64,000 nucleotides of DNA from Caryophanales bacterium UBA2753 (GTDB lineage: Bacteria; Bacillota_I; Bacilli_A; RFN20; CAG-826): contig DEJH01000041.1 of NCBI GenBank assembly GCA_002353275.1, forward strand, positions 51,827-115,826, written 5' to 3'. Under the pieces are notes generated by a model that was not told the DNA's origin, did not search any database, and saw nothing but the letters and a program-made list of their open reading frames with translations. Position numbers and translations under genes: made by a program. This document shows positions 1 to 7,582 of the stretch, one piece after another; position 1 is the first letter of the stretch, and every line of letters starts with the position of its first letter.

Positions 1-702
1 GAACATACCTTCTCAGAAGGCTTTAAAGAAATTAGAGGAAGATTTGGTAAAATCACTGCCTTCTATTTCATCACGAGTGCGATTAAAGGCGTCTTTAGAC
101 AATTAGGTAGAGCCATTAACCGTTTAGGTACTGCTTTAGGAGGAGATGTTGGTAACAGCATCACTTCCGTGATCAATTCCGCGATTGAAACTATAATCGC
201 TTATTTATGTGATTGCTGTTTAGGTTGGATTTTATATCGTAAAGATGAAAACGCTTTTAAAGCAGGATGTGAAGGAGCAGTTATCTTCTTTAAACACGGT
301 AAAACATTCGCTAGAAACGCTGGTAGAATCTTCGGCATGGGATTATTATCCCTCATCTTAGTGGGTGGAGGTGTATTTGGTTTATCTTATATCATCTATG
401 CTCAATTCCCATCAATGTTTGAAACATTAAGAATGGAAATCATTGAAGCCTTTAATAGAGGTGGAGAAGTGATGCCAGAAGCCCTTAACAGTGTAAGAAA
501 TTTAGAGCTCATCTTTGCAGGAGCGACTTCATTAATCTTATGGTCCACAATCCATTCAGTCTTATTTAGACCATTCATCTTAGTGGGTGTTCTCCGTAAC
601 TACATGGAAGCTGGCTTAAAAGATGTTCCTACTGAAGCAGACTTTGCAGAACTTGATAAGAAATCACCTAGGTTTGCAAGACTTCATAGCAAAGTAGAAT
701 AG
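1..702 (+). CDS. integral membrane protein, 3' part (5' end outside window)
   Basis: The reading frame is open from the first base and ends at the TAG at 700-702, so the start lies upstream of the window; the GTG at 169 is internal. The visible 233 residues hold at least three hydrophobic segments: one near the motif AYLCDCCLGWILY, one around LLSLILVGGGVFGLSYIIY, and one before RPFILVGVLRNYMEAG. A basic amphipathic stretch lies between the first two. The polar C-terminus (ending HSKVE) is probably cytoplasmic. I do not recognise the family with confidence. The layout faintly recalls choline-transporter-like (CTL/SLC44) membrane proteins, but that is a guess. A strong terminator follows 12 bases after the stop, so this is the last gene of its transcript. 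Confidence 0.7.
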   Translation, partial: EHTFSEGFKEIRGRFGKITAFYFITSAIKGVFRQLGRAINRLGTALGGDVGNSITSVINSAIETIIAYLCDCCLGWILYRKDENAFKAGCEGAVIFFKHGKTFARNAGRIFGMGLLSLILVGGGVFGLSYIIYAQFPSMFETLRMEIIEAFNRGGEVMPEALNSVRNLELIFAGATSLILWSTIHSVLFRPFILVGVLRNYMEAGLKDVPTEADFAELDKKSPRFARLHSKVE

Positions 703-714
703 TTGATTAAACGA

Positions 715-745
715 AAAACCACAGACATTCAACATCTGTGGTTTT
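715..745 (+). terminator. rho-independent terminator of the upstream membrane protein gene
   Basis: A perfect 11-bp stem (AAAACCACAGA at 715-725 against TCTGTGGTTTT at 735-745) with a 9-nt loop and a T-rich 3' arm sits just after the stop at 702. The flanking A and T runs may let it work in both directions, which would also insulate the convergent HepT gene. Confidence 0.85.
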
Positions 746-789
746 CATATACCTTTCTATCCTAATGTGCATTTAGCACAGAAGTCTTC

Positions 790-1131
790 TCACTTACTCT
801 CTAAACACGATTCAAACAATTCTTTTAATTCGTATATGTCCTTACTAATTACTTCGTAAACAGTTGTGTAATCAGTAGCGCCATATTCATGAACAATTCC
901 GTTTCTAAATCCGACTATATCTCCCCATGGAATATGTTCGTACTTCTTCTTAAAATCTTCAGACAATTGATTTATATGCTCTATCATCTGTTGAAGTCTA
1001 AACATTGTCGCATCAATGGTTTTAATGTCACTAATGAATTCTTCAAAGGATAATCCTTTCGTGTAATTGATAATCGCATATAGCTCAATTAAGGATTTCT
1101 CGACATAATACGAATCGTCTTTGCTACCCAT
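790..1131 (-). CDS. HepT-like HEPN ribonuclease toxin
   Basis: This 113-residue protein has the size and all-helical composition of HepT (DUF86) toxins. The motif RNGIVHEY near residue 76 fits the catalytic RX4HXY signature of HEPN RNases: Arg and His form the RNase site, and the Tyr is the residue that MntA-type partners AMPylate in characterised systems. Its start overlaps the stop of the upstream nucleotidyltransferase by 8 bp (1124-1131), so the two are translationally coupled with the antitoxin made first. Seen: motif, length, overlap. Known of the family: HepT cleaves RNA and is neutralised by polyadenylylation by MntA. Inferred: the same mechanism applies here. Confidence 0.85.
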   Translation of the reverse strand: MGSKDDSYYVEKSLIELYAIINYTKGLSFEEFISDIKTIDATMFRLQQMIEHINQLSEDFKKKYEHIPWGDIVGFRNGIVHEYGATDYTTVYEVISKDIYELKELFESCLESK

Positions 1132-1603
1132 ATATTTTTATACCTCCTTTCATTATTTCGTTAACTAAGTCGATATTGTTATTAAGTTCACTACTTCTAA
1201 TGAGATCAACTTTTTTGTGGAGTGATTTTCTTAATTTCTCGATTAATCCAATAAACTCTAATCCTTGTAATTTGGAAGAAACATAGAGATCAACATCACT
1301 CTTTTCATTAGCGGTTCCTTTAGAATAACTTCCAAACAAATAACAAAAATCAATCTTATCTTTGTATTCATCATCAAATAGAGATGTAACAATATCTTTA
1401 ATATCTTTAATTGATAAAAGTCCTTTTTCTTCTGTTATCTCACATTTTTCCGCTAAAGCATCGATAAAAGCTTTTCTCTTAAAACTATCGCCATATTCAT
1501 TATCACTTTCATATCTACGATAAGTTCTAACTGGAATATCAATCATTGTTGCAGCGTCGATTTGAGATAACCCATATTTTTCTCTAATTTCTTTTAGTTC
1601 CAT
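1124..1603 (-). CDS. MntA-type nucleotidyltransferase antitoxin with N-terminal XRE domain
   Basis: Residues 1-50 form an XRE-type helix-turn-helix (MELKEIREKYGLSQIDAATM onward). Residues 60-159 form a minimal nucleotidyltransferase with the GSX10DXD signature (GSYSKGTANEKSDVD) and a later Asp (KKVDLI) completing the metal triad. MntA proteins AMPylate and silence the HepT toxin encoded next. I start at the ATG at 1603: a longer reading to 1675 has no better ribosome site, would run through the operator repeats, and gives a 24-residue tail outside the HTH fold. A GGGAAAA box precedes 1603. The added DNA-binding domain is not part of minimal MntA and suggests autoregulation through the repeats upstream. 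Confidence 0.8.
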   Translation of the reverse strand: MELKEIREKYGLSQIDAATMIDIPVRTYRRYESDNEYGDSFKRKAFIDALAEKCEITEEKGLLSIKDIKDIVTSLFDDEYKDKIDFCYLFGSYSKGTANEKSDVDLYVSSKLQGLEFIGLIEKLRKSLHKKVDLIRSSELNNNIDLVNEIMKGGIKIYG

Positions 1604-1633
1604 AATTGTTTTCCCAATATCAATATACCATCG

Positions 1634-1703
1634 TTGTCCTCTTAATAAAAGAGAAAAGGGACAATTTGTCCTCATTGTTTTAGTTTAAGAGGACAAATTG
1701 GAC
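1634..1703 (-). promoter_or_regulatory. GGACAA/TTGTCC operator cluster upstream of mntA-hepT
   Basis: Six-base half sites recur here: TTGTCC at 1634-1639, a perfect palindrome GGACAATTTGTCC at 1659-1671, and GGACAAATTGGAC at 1691-1703 with one mismatch. The outer copies are extended as TTGTCCTCTTAA (1634-1645) and TTAAGAGGACAA (1685-1696), an exact 12-bp inverted repeat. They sit between the stop of the XRE-acetyltransferase gene and the mntA start, as expected for binding by the XRE domain of MntA. Binding itself is inferred. Confidence 0.6.
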
Positions 1704-1710
1704 TATCACC

Positions 1711-2610
1711 TTAAATATGAATATCTCCATGTAAAATATTTTGAATATCTTCTTTAACAGAGTGAATATCACTATTAGATAATAATGGGATAATCTTCTG
1801 TATTTGATTTGGCGTTTTGTTCCACCACTCAAGTTTTTCTAATAACTCAATCATTTCATCATCAAATCTTTTTCTGATTACTTTAGCAGGATTACCGACC
1901 ACTACTGAATATGGAGGAATATCGCTCGCCACTACCGCGTTAGCGCCAATAATGCATCCATCCCCAACTTGTACCCCTGGTAAAAATGTCACATTTTGAC
2001 CAATCCATACATCATTACCAATAACAGTATCGCCTTTATAAGGCAAATCTTCTTTTTTGGTTGCTTCTTGTTTCCAACCATTAAAGATATAAAAAGGATA
2101 AGTAGAGACTGAATTCATTTGGTGATTCGCTCCATTCATAATAAATTCAACACCTCTACCAATTTGGCAGAACTTGCCAATGATTAACTTATCTCCAATA
2201 AAATCATAATGATGAGTAACATGCCTTTGGAAATTCTGACCATCAAAATATGTATATTCACCAACTTGGATGTTTGGAACACCCATAAGAGTTGGTTTTA
2301 CGTATACAACACTTTCATCTTTTGATTTAAGTGGATGTATCCTTCTCCAATCTGGTTTATCAGCTTTTTCAGCTCTAAACATTAAATCATCAGTTTCTCG
2401 ATCAGATAAATCTAAGAACTCATTTGCATTAACATCAAATTCAAGAATTAACTTAATGACTTTGTCAAAAGACATATCAGTTAATCCTGTTTCAAGCTTA
2501 TTAATCATTGATTTATGAGTGTACCCTAAAGCCTCCGCAAATTGTTGCTGAGACATGTTGTTTTCTAAACGAATCTTTTTGATTCTATCTCCTAATACTT
2601 TGTACGCCAT
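1711..2610 (-). CDS. XRE domain fused to a CatB/Vat-like hexapeptide acetyltransferase
   Basis: Residues 5-65 form an XRE helix-turn-helix (DRIKKIRLENNMSQQQFAEA then YTHKSMINKLE). Residues 105-275 form a left-handed beta-helix acyltransferase of the CatB/streptogramin-A type, with GKFCQIGRG, NGANHQM (likely catalytic His), GNDVWIGQNVTFLPGV, GANAVVASDIPPYSVVVGNP and the typical tail EWWN. The usual role is acetyl-CoA-dependent O-acetylation of an antibiotic or small molecule. I chose the ATG at 2610 because AGAAAGGAACAAT lies directly before it; an upstream ATG-like extension runs through the operators. Fusing the enzyme to its own repressor domain is unusual and suggests substrate-linked autoregulation, which is inference. 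Confidence 0.8.
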   Translation of the reverse strand: MAYKVLGDRIKKIRLENNMSQQQFAEALGYTHKSMINKLETGLTDMSFDKVIKLILEFDVNANEFLDLSDRETDDLMFRAEKADKPDWRRIHPLKSKDESVVYVKPTLMGVPNIQVGEYTYFDGQNFQRHVTHHYDFIGDKLIIGKFCQIGRGVEFIMNGANHQMNSVSTYPFYIFNGWKQEATKKEDLPYKGDTVIGNDVWIGQNVTFLPGVQVGDGCIIGANAVVASDIPPYSVVVGNPAKVIRKRFDDEMIELLEKLEWWNKTPNQIQKIIPLLSNSDIHSVKEDIQNILHGDIHI

Positions 2611-2627
2611 ATTGTTCCTTTCTAACC

Positions 2628-2698
2628 TGGTCGAATTCGACCACTTTAAACGCATCAAATTCGACGCGTTTAATCTAATTTGCTCGAATTCGATCAAA
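2628..2698 (-). promoter_or_regulatory. three tandem TCGAATTCGA operators
   Basis: Three palindromes share the core TCRAATTCGA. Site 1 is TGGTCGAATTCGACCA (2628-2643, perfect). Site 2 spans 2648-2671 with outer arms AAACGC/GCGTTT and core TCAAATTCGA. Site 3 is TTTGCTCGAATTCGATCAAA (2679-2698, one mismatch). Core centres are 24 and 29 bp apart. They lie 18-88 bp upstream of the XRE-acetyltransferase start, so autorepression by its HTH domain is the natural reading. Confidence 0.7.
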
Positions 2699-2881
2699 TT
2701 AACCGTATTTTTCTATAAGCGGCTTAAATCTTTGTAATTTGACACGATATCCAACAGAAATAATAATATCCAAACTATAAAATTTATGTGTCCTAACAAT
2801 TGTTCTTTTACCTTCCAATTGAACTTGTGCATTTTTTGCACATGTTGATTGTTCATTATAGACACTATTATCACTTTCATT
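2699..2881 (-). pseudogene. RhuM-family virulence protein fragment
   Basis: Reading leftward from 2881 there is a 60-codon open stretch ending at the TAA at 2699-2701. It carries motifs characteristic of the RhuM family (COG3943): an STCAKNAQVQLEG segment, then KFYSLDIIISVGYRVK. In full-length family members (about 300-340 residues) this block lies in the N-terminal third. Here an in-frame TAG (2882-2884) precedes it and the reading ends soon after the motif, so only a middle fragment is left. Its 3' end overlaps the third operator of the acetyltransferase gene, so that promoter region may have been assembled on the remnant. Family function is poorly known. Confidence 0.65.
2826..2842. repeat. 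17-bp hairpin repeat, copy 1
   Basis: The sequence TGTGCATTTTTTGCACA, itself a 6-bp inverted repeat, occurs here inside the RhuM remnant and again, identical, at 2988-3004. The two copies are 162 bp apart in the same orientation and may mark a small duplication. Confidence 0.5.
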
Positions 2882-2937
2882 CTACTTTAAATTTAATTAA
2901 TATTCTACGAATTAATGAAGTATTTTGGATATATAAA

Positions 2938-2976
2938 AAAGACTTAATGATCACATCTTATGATCTTTAGGTCTTT
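2938..2976 (-). terminator. terminator downstream of desulfoferrodoxin gene
   Basis: Read leftward, the arms at 2961-2976 and 2938-2953 (AAAGACctaAaGATCA type) pair over about 14 of 16 positions and are followed by TTTTTT. It lies about 35 bp past the stop of the desulfoferrodoxin gene. Confidence 0.7.
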
Positions 2977-2987
2977 ATTATTTTATA

Positions 2988-3004
2988 TGTGCATTTTTTG
3001 CACA
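2988..3004. repeat. 17-bp hairpin repeat, copy 2
   Basis: Second identical copy of TGTGCATTTTTTGCACA, placed between the desulfoferrodoxin stop and its terminator. Confidence 0.5.
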
Positions 3005-3009
3005 CATGC

Positions 3010-3381
3010 TTATTTTGTCGCGTATAGCCCGTGTAAATTACAGTGTTCCACAACACGGATTACTTTCTCTCCTTCAAGAAGAGCGAACTTCACTACTGGT
3101 TCTTCTCCTGGTTTTAATACTTTTCTTTGATTACCAAAGTTAGTTTCAATAGCGATCCATTCAATATAATGATTCTCCATCATTGGATGCTTCACTTCTC
3201 CAACAGTAACAGTAACAACATTATCTTTTACTTCATATACTGGAACATGTTTCTCTACCGCTCCATCAGAAGTATTAGGAATCATTTCACTCATTGGTTC
3301 ACCACAACAAATAGTAGGTACGTTTCTTTCATTAACAATCGCGATAATCTTCCCACAGTGTCTACATTTAAAAAATTTCAT
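3010..3381 (-). CDS. dfx: desulfoferrodoxin (two-iron superoxide reductase)
   Basis: This 123-residue protein reduces superoxide to hydrogen peroxide in the cytoplasm of anaerobes. The N-terminal desulforedoxin-like domain has four Cys ligands for the FeS4 centre (Cys6, Cys9, Cys25, Cys26). The C-terminal neelaredoxin-type domain keeps the Fe(His)4Cys active-site ligands His45, His65, His71, Cys114 and His117, with the conserved Glu43-Lys44 pair beside the active site. Nothing is missing, so the enzyme should be functional. A textbook AAGGAGG lies before the ATG at 3381. It appears to be a single-gene transcript between two hairpins and implies an oxygen-sensitive, anaerobic lifestyle. Confidence 0.93.
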   Translation of the reverse strand: MKFFKCRHCGKIIAIVNERNVPTICCGEPMSEMIPNTSDGAVEKHVPVYEVKDNVVTVTVGEVKHPMMENHYIEWIAIETNFGNQRKVLKPGEEPVVKFALLEGEKVIRVVEHCNLHGLYATK

Positions 3382-3427
3382 AGTCGCCTCCTTATATATC
3401 CTTATATTCTTATATTAATATATGTAT

Positions 3428-3502
3428 CCCTTATTAGAAAACACTTAAATATGAAATAAGTGTCCTCTAATAAAGGGAGCTACCCTTCAATATAGGTAGC
3501 TC
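3428..3502 (-). terminator. tandem hairpins downstream of the surface protein gene
   Basis: Read leftward from the surface protein stop, the first stem is GAGCTACC/GGTAGCTC (3477-3484 with 3495-3502, 10-nt loop). The second is a long interrupted stem built from 3428-3447 and 3458-3478, including ACACTTA/TAAGTGT and CCCTT-ATTAGA/TCTAATAAGGG. The pair most likely ends the surface-protein transcript before the desulfoferrodoxin gene. Confidence 0.6.
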
Positions 3503-3520
3503 ACCAATTATTGTGTTTTA

Positions 3521-6500
3521 TTAGTCTTCTTTCTTTTTACGGAGTAAGAAGTAACCACCGATTGCAATCGCTGCAATACCAACAGTGACAATCACGATGA
3601 TTGAGGTGTTAGTGGTTTGAGTAGAAATGACATTGAGCATGATACGACCATTACCAACAGGTGATGGACTTCTGTTCATAAAGTCACTTGAAATAAGCAC
3701 TGGATCCACTCCACCAACAAAGTATTTGCCAACGATATAATCGTATCTGGCAACACATTCAGTAATTGTTGCAGATACTCCTTCAGCGTTCTTTGCAAAT
3801 TTCGCTTGATCTGTAGTACTTAATTTGTCATATTCGGCTTTAAGTAACGCCCAAGTCCAACGAGTATCGCCCTCTTTGAAGTTGAATGTTGGTTTGCTTG
3901 TTCCTGCTTGAGTACATGAAATAGCACCAAGGAATGTTGAAGCAAAGCTTGTGGCCTCATCTCCAACATATAACACAGCAATTGATTTAACACCATACTT
4001 TGAACTATCTTGTGTACCACTAATTGTAATTGTGATTGCACCAGAAGCGTTACCACTAAAATTATATGTCGTAACAGCGCCAACTAAAGATGTTGATTTC
4101 GAACAGGTAAAGCTACTAGATCCCACTTGTACAGAAATATCAGAGCCTTCAGTATTTGACATAGCTTCAACAACGACATTTTTAATAATTCTTTCTTCAT
4201 CGGCTGGTGTAGTTAATGTTAATGAACTAACTTTGTCATTGTTTGAACCGTAGTTGATACCAAATACTTCGCTAAATGCGTTTTCTGAAGCATTAGCCTC
4301 TATTGTCCATTCAACACCATCAGCAGCTGTTGCTGATCCGTTACATTTTTCTGTAAATTCCATAATAGAGGCTTCTTTTGAGTGATCTCCAACAGTAACT
4401 GTAAATGTTGTTGCAAGATAAATATGTCCTGCATCTTCTTTTTTTGTAACTGAAATTGTTACTCTTCCATAACCAGTAGGCTGAACTCTATTATCGTTAG
4501 TAATTGAGGCGATGTATGAGTCTTCACTAGTTAATGAATATCCAGTTACAGCAGATGTACCATCAGTGATCGTTGGAGTTGCAACACCATCAGCGACATC
4601 TAGATTCATATTTGAAGCAGCTAGTTGAACTTTTGGTTTATCGGAAACCTCAAAAGTAACAGTAATGTTTTGTACTTTGTCTGTTCCAGATGAGCTAACA
4701 ATCGAGAAATATTTGCCTCCTACAGTTGTTGATTCTGTTGGATGTTCACTATTTCCGTAATAATTTGTGAAACTTCCTTGCAAAACGGTGTCATTGTATG
4801 AAATACCTGTAATTGTTCCAGGTATTTCAGTGGTGTTATACAAATAACCAACTGGACTTCCTTTAAATTGCATAGAAAGTGTACCGCTTGTATTGTTTTT
4901 TATAACATTACTTGTTCTCCAACTAATATCAATTGAATCATGGTTGGTACAAGTGGCTTTTGAAGTCTTTATCGCGTTATCTTCGTCACCATATGAACTC
5001 TTGGTCAAATCAGAATAAGACATTGTAAAAGTATATACTAATTTTGGAGCCTCAACTTCACCACTAACAGAATTATTTGTTAATGGGGTGGCACTTCCTG
5101 GGATAGTAGATTTCTTTGTCGCTGTAACAGAAACAGTACAAGATCCGGCAGTAGAAGGAATTGTTGTACTTGATGATAAATCAACATACGCCTTAACATT
5201 TTGTCCAGTTGATCCAGACAAAGTTCCTGTAACGGTTAAATTACTATAATCCCAATCTGTAGAACCGGCATCAGAAATCGATGCAGTAACGGTTCCACCA
5301 ATAGCTGTAATAGCATCTAATGATTTAGACCATTCAGCATAAAGAGTAACATCGCTAGAAATTGTGAACGTTGCTGAACCACTCGCAGCGTAATGAGTTC
5401 CTTCACCATCGTTTTGAGTGTTCCAACCAGTAAATGTATAGTCAGTTTTGACTAACGATCCTGTGTTTGCTTTTACAGTAACTGTTTCGCCACTAGAATA
5501 TGCTGTGTCATCTGTAGGAACGTCACCTCCAGTAGCTCCGTTTGCGTTATAAGTGACCGTACAAGTGGTAGCGGTTGTTTTATAATTTACAGTTAGTTTC
5601 TGCAAATAATATCTTTTAGTCGATGTGACAGTAAAAGAAGTTTGCTCTGTAGAACTAAACGTTACGTCGTGTTTAGTGAAACTGGAATCGCTACTGGTAG
5701 AAAAACTACCTTGAGATTCGCTGTTAGCCGTTACTGTAACAGTTACATTATCAGTACCATATATTTTTGTTGTTAAGCTAACACTTTCAATTTCAACATC
5801 CTTGTTACTAATTTGTGTAGGAATAGATACAGTAAATGTTCCTCCTCCACCACTAGCTCCCAATTTAAGCGTTTTATTATCTTGTGGATAGACTCTATTC
5901 ATGTCGCTAAAAGTCAAATTGCTGTCAATTGTGTAATGATAGTCTTCTTTCAGAGCGGTATCACTAGTAATCGCTGAGCTGCTACCACTATCTCCACCTG
6001 ACGTTGTTCCAAAAACCGCATCTAAAGAGGATGGCTCCGCAGCGCCACATCTCGTGCAAATACCATTTACATAGTTATGCCCTAACGCAGATGATTCGTC
6101 TTCGTGTTTATGCTCGTGACATGTAGAACATTCGTAATCGGTATATCCGCCTTCTGTACATGTTGCTTCATGGATTGTTCCTGAACCCCATGAGTGCCCT
6201 AATGCAGGAATTGCTTCAACAAGTTCATATCCGCATTTAGAACATGTTTTTTTATGTGACCCAGCTTCTGTACATGTTGCTGCTTGAGTTACTACCCAAT
6301 CTCCATATGTATGTTCACATGCAGCGGATACTTTCCAAACATAATAATTAGGGTAACTTGACAAGTTAGATGTTGAATAGAATTTAATGTTGTTCCCATT
6401 CTTACCCAGAAATCTGTTGCTTGAATTGTATAAAACGCCAGTAGTGCTGCCAGTTCCTTTACCAACATGTAAGTTAGAACCGCTTGCTCCATGACCAAAA

Positions 6501-6844
6501 GTAGCACCATTATTACCTGTAGCAGTAACATAAACATCCCCGTTTTTTAAAGTAAACGTGTCTGTAGATTTTGTTACACTATAAACAATCCACTCGGATT
6601 CAGTCGTAGATGTAGCAACACTTGAAGTACTACTAATTCCAGATGATGGGCTGTTATTCGCCATTTGTGCAAGAACAACATTATCACCAGTTGACAAGTC
6701 ACTAATAGAGCTTACTTTCGTGTAAGTGTTTGTTAAAGCATATGATGCTTTCACATCACTATTACTTCCAATAGCGACACCCACTCCAATTGCCATAGCG
6801 ATACCGACGAAAGCCGTGGCAATCTTTGTAAATAATTTGTTCAT
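3521..6844 (-). CDS. large secreted, membrane-anchored surface protein
   Basis: The 1107-residue product starts at the ATG at 6844, preceded by AAAGGAGAG. It has an N-terminal signal peptide (MNKLFTKIATAFVGIAMAIG) and a C-terminal anchor: a hydrophobic segment VTVGIAAIAIGGYFLL followed by RKKKED. No LPXTG motif precedes the anchor, so sortase attachment is unlikely. After an N-terminal Ser/Thr/Gly-rich domain come Cys-rich modules (residues about 180-270) with repeated CxxxG, CxxC and ALGH elements, then an InlB-type beta-grasp repeat (VTYNANGATGG to VTLYAEW, about 430-510), then several Ig-like beta domains rich in Thr/Ser/Val. This fits an adhesin or host/matrix-binding protein; the ligand is unknown. 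It is monocistronic. Confidence 0.8.
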   Translation of the reverse strand: MNKLFTKIATAFVGIAMAIGVGVAIGSNSDVKASYALTNTYTKVSSISDLSTGDNVVLAQMANNSPSSGISSTSSVATSTTESEWIVYSVTKSTDTFTLKNGDVYVTATGNNGATFGHGASGSNLHVGKGTGSTTGVLYNSSNRFLGKNGNNIKFYSTSNLSSYPNYYVWKVSAACEHTYGDWVVTQAATCTEAGSHKKTCSKCGYELVEAIPALGHSWGSGTIHEATCTEGGYTDYECSTCHEHKHEDESSALGHNYVNGICTRCGAAEPSSLDAVFGTTSGGDSGSSSAITSDTALKEDYHYTIDSNLTFSDMNRVYPQDNKTLKLGASGGGGTFTVSIPTQISNKDVEIESVSLTTKIYGTDNVTVTVTANSESQGSFSTSSDSSFTKHDVTFSSTEQTSFTVTSTKRYYLQKLTVNYKTTATTCTVTYNANGATGGDVPTDDTAYSSGETVTVKANTGSLVKTDYTFTGWNTQNDGEGTHYAASGSATFTISSDVTLYAEWSKSLDAITAIGGTVTASISDAGSTDWDYSNLTVTGTLSGSTGQNVKAYVDLSSSTTIPSTAGSCTVSVTATKKSTIPGSATPLTNNSVSGEVEAPKLVYTFTMSYSDLTKSSYGDEDNAIKTSKATCTNHDSIDISWRTSNVIKNNTSGTLSMQFKGSPVGYLYNTTEIPGTITGISYNDTVLQGSFTNYYGNSEHPTESTTVGGKYFSIVSSSGTDKVQNITVTFEVSDKPKVQLAASNMNLDVADGVATPTITDGTSAVTGYSLTSEDSYIASITNDNRVQPTGYGRVTISVTKKEDAGHIYLATTFTVTVGDHSKEASIMEFTEKCNGSATAADGVEWTIEANASENAFSEVFGINYGSNNDKVSSLTLTTPADEERIIKNVVVEAMSNTEGSDISVQVGSSSFTCSKSTSLVGAVTTYNFSGNASGAITITISGTQDSSKYGVKSIAVLYVGDEATSFASTFLGAISCTQAGTSKPTFNFKEGDTRWTWALLKAEYDKLSTTDQAKFAKNAEGVSATITECVARYDYIVGKYFVGGVDPVLISSDFMNRSPSPVGNGRIMLNVISTQTTNTSIIVIVTVGIAAIAIGGYFLLRKKKED

Positions 6845-7082
6845 AATCTCTCTCCTTTCCATTTTCCTCCTAGTCATTACTAGTGAGGTTATAAACAAAA
6901 TATTCGATTGATTTACTCTGTTAGTTAGAGCAAGCGATCAATCAACATGAGAGATTATGAATAACATATTTTGGCCATTAACATGTTTACACATCTCAAC
7001 AAACACATTGAACGATCCTTTTACACGTCACTAACGCATAAATAATCAATAATATATTAATACATACGCGAGCATATATGCA

Positions 7083-7148
7083 CTTAGGGGGTGCATACAC
7101 GTAAGCAAAGTAATGATGAAATGTAATTTTATTTATGCACCCCCTAAG
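7083..7148. repeat. 15-bp perfect inverted repeat between two divergent genes
   Basis: CTTAGGGGGTGCATA (7083-7097) and its exact complement TATGCACCCCCTAAG (7134-7148) are separated by 36 bp. The right arm ends 7 bp before the -10 box of the NUMOD1 gene. G-runs like this stand out in AT-rich DNA. It may be an operator, an RNA hairpin, or the trace of a small mobile element. Confidence 0.6.
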
Positions 7149-7171
7149 ATAGGGTTATAATATATGTGAAT

Positions 7172-7582
7172 ATGAGTAAAATAAGACTCCATTATCGGAA
7201 ATCTTTAATATATCAATATTCTCTTTCTGGAGAATTTATTAATAGCTACCCTAACTGTGTTATCGCTGGAAAAGAAAATTATTTATATCCTCGAGTAATT
7301 GAAAAATGTACCAGAGGAGAGCTTTTAAGCGCGGGTAATTTTATTTGGAGAAGAGTCTTACCTAATACCAGTAAAACTAAAATCAAAGTAGAGATAAAAG
7401 AAAATAAGAGAAGTTATTCTCCAATTAAAGTAAATCAATATGATTTAGATGGTCACTTCATTAAGTCGTATTCTTCGATTAATGAAGCGAGCAAAAATAA
7501 TCATATTGATAATAAAAGTATTAGAGAAGTGATTAAGGGAAGACAAAGAAAAGCTGGTAACTTCATCTGGAAAAAAGGGTGA
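7172..7582 (+). CDS. stand-alone NUMOD1-repeat DNA-binding protein
   Basis: The 136-residue basic protein contains two NUMOD1-like units. The second (about residues 88-134) is classic: VNQYDLDGHFIKSY, SINEASKN, then IREVIKGRQRKAGNFIWKK. The first (about 10-58) is a diverged copy, with IYQYSLSGEFINSY and SAGNFIWRR. NUMOD1 modules normally give DNA specificity to HNH or GIY-YIG homing endonucleases; no nuclease motif is present here. I start at the ATG at 7172 because the TATAAT at 7156-7161 would begin the RNA near 7168; a GTG at 7166 would precede it. The 3' end overlaps the convergent HTH gene by 20 bp. It could be a homing-endonuclease relic or a repressor acting on the flanking inverted repeat. 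Confidence 0.65.
   Translation: MSKIRLHYRKSLIYQYSLSGEFINSYPNCVIAGKENYLYPRVIEKCTRGELLSAGNFIWRRVLPNTSKTKIKVEIKENKRSYSPIKVNQYDLDGHFIKSYSSINEASKNNHIDNKSIREVIKGRQRKAGNFIWKKG

Noticed and set aside
2555..2737. Rightward reading of 60 codons over the operator region
   Set aside because: It is antisense to the XRE domain and the operators, with no ribosome site and no recognisable motif.
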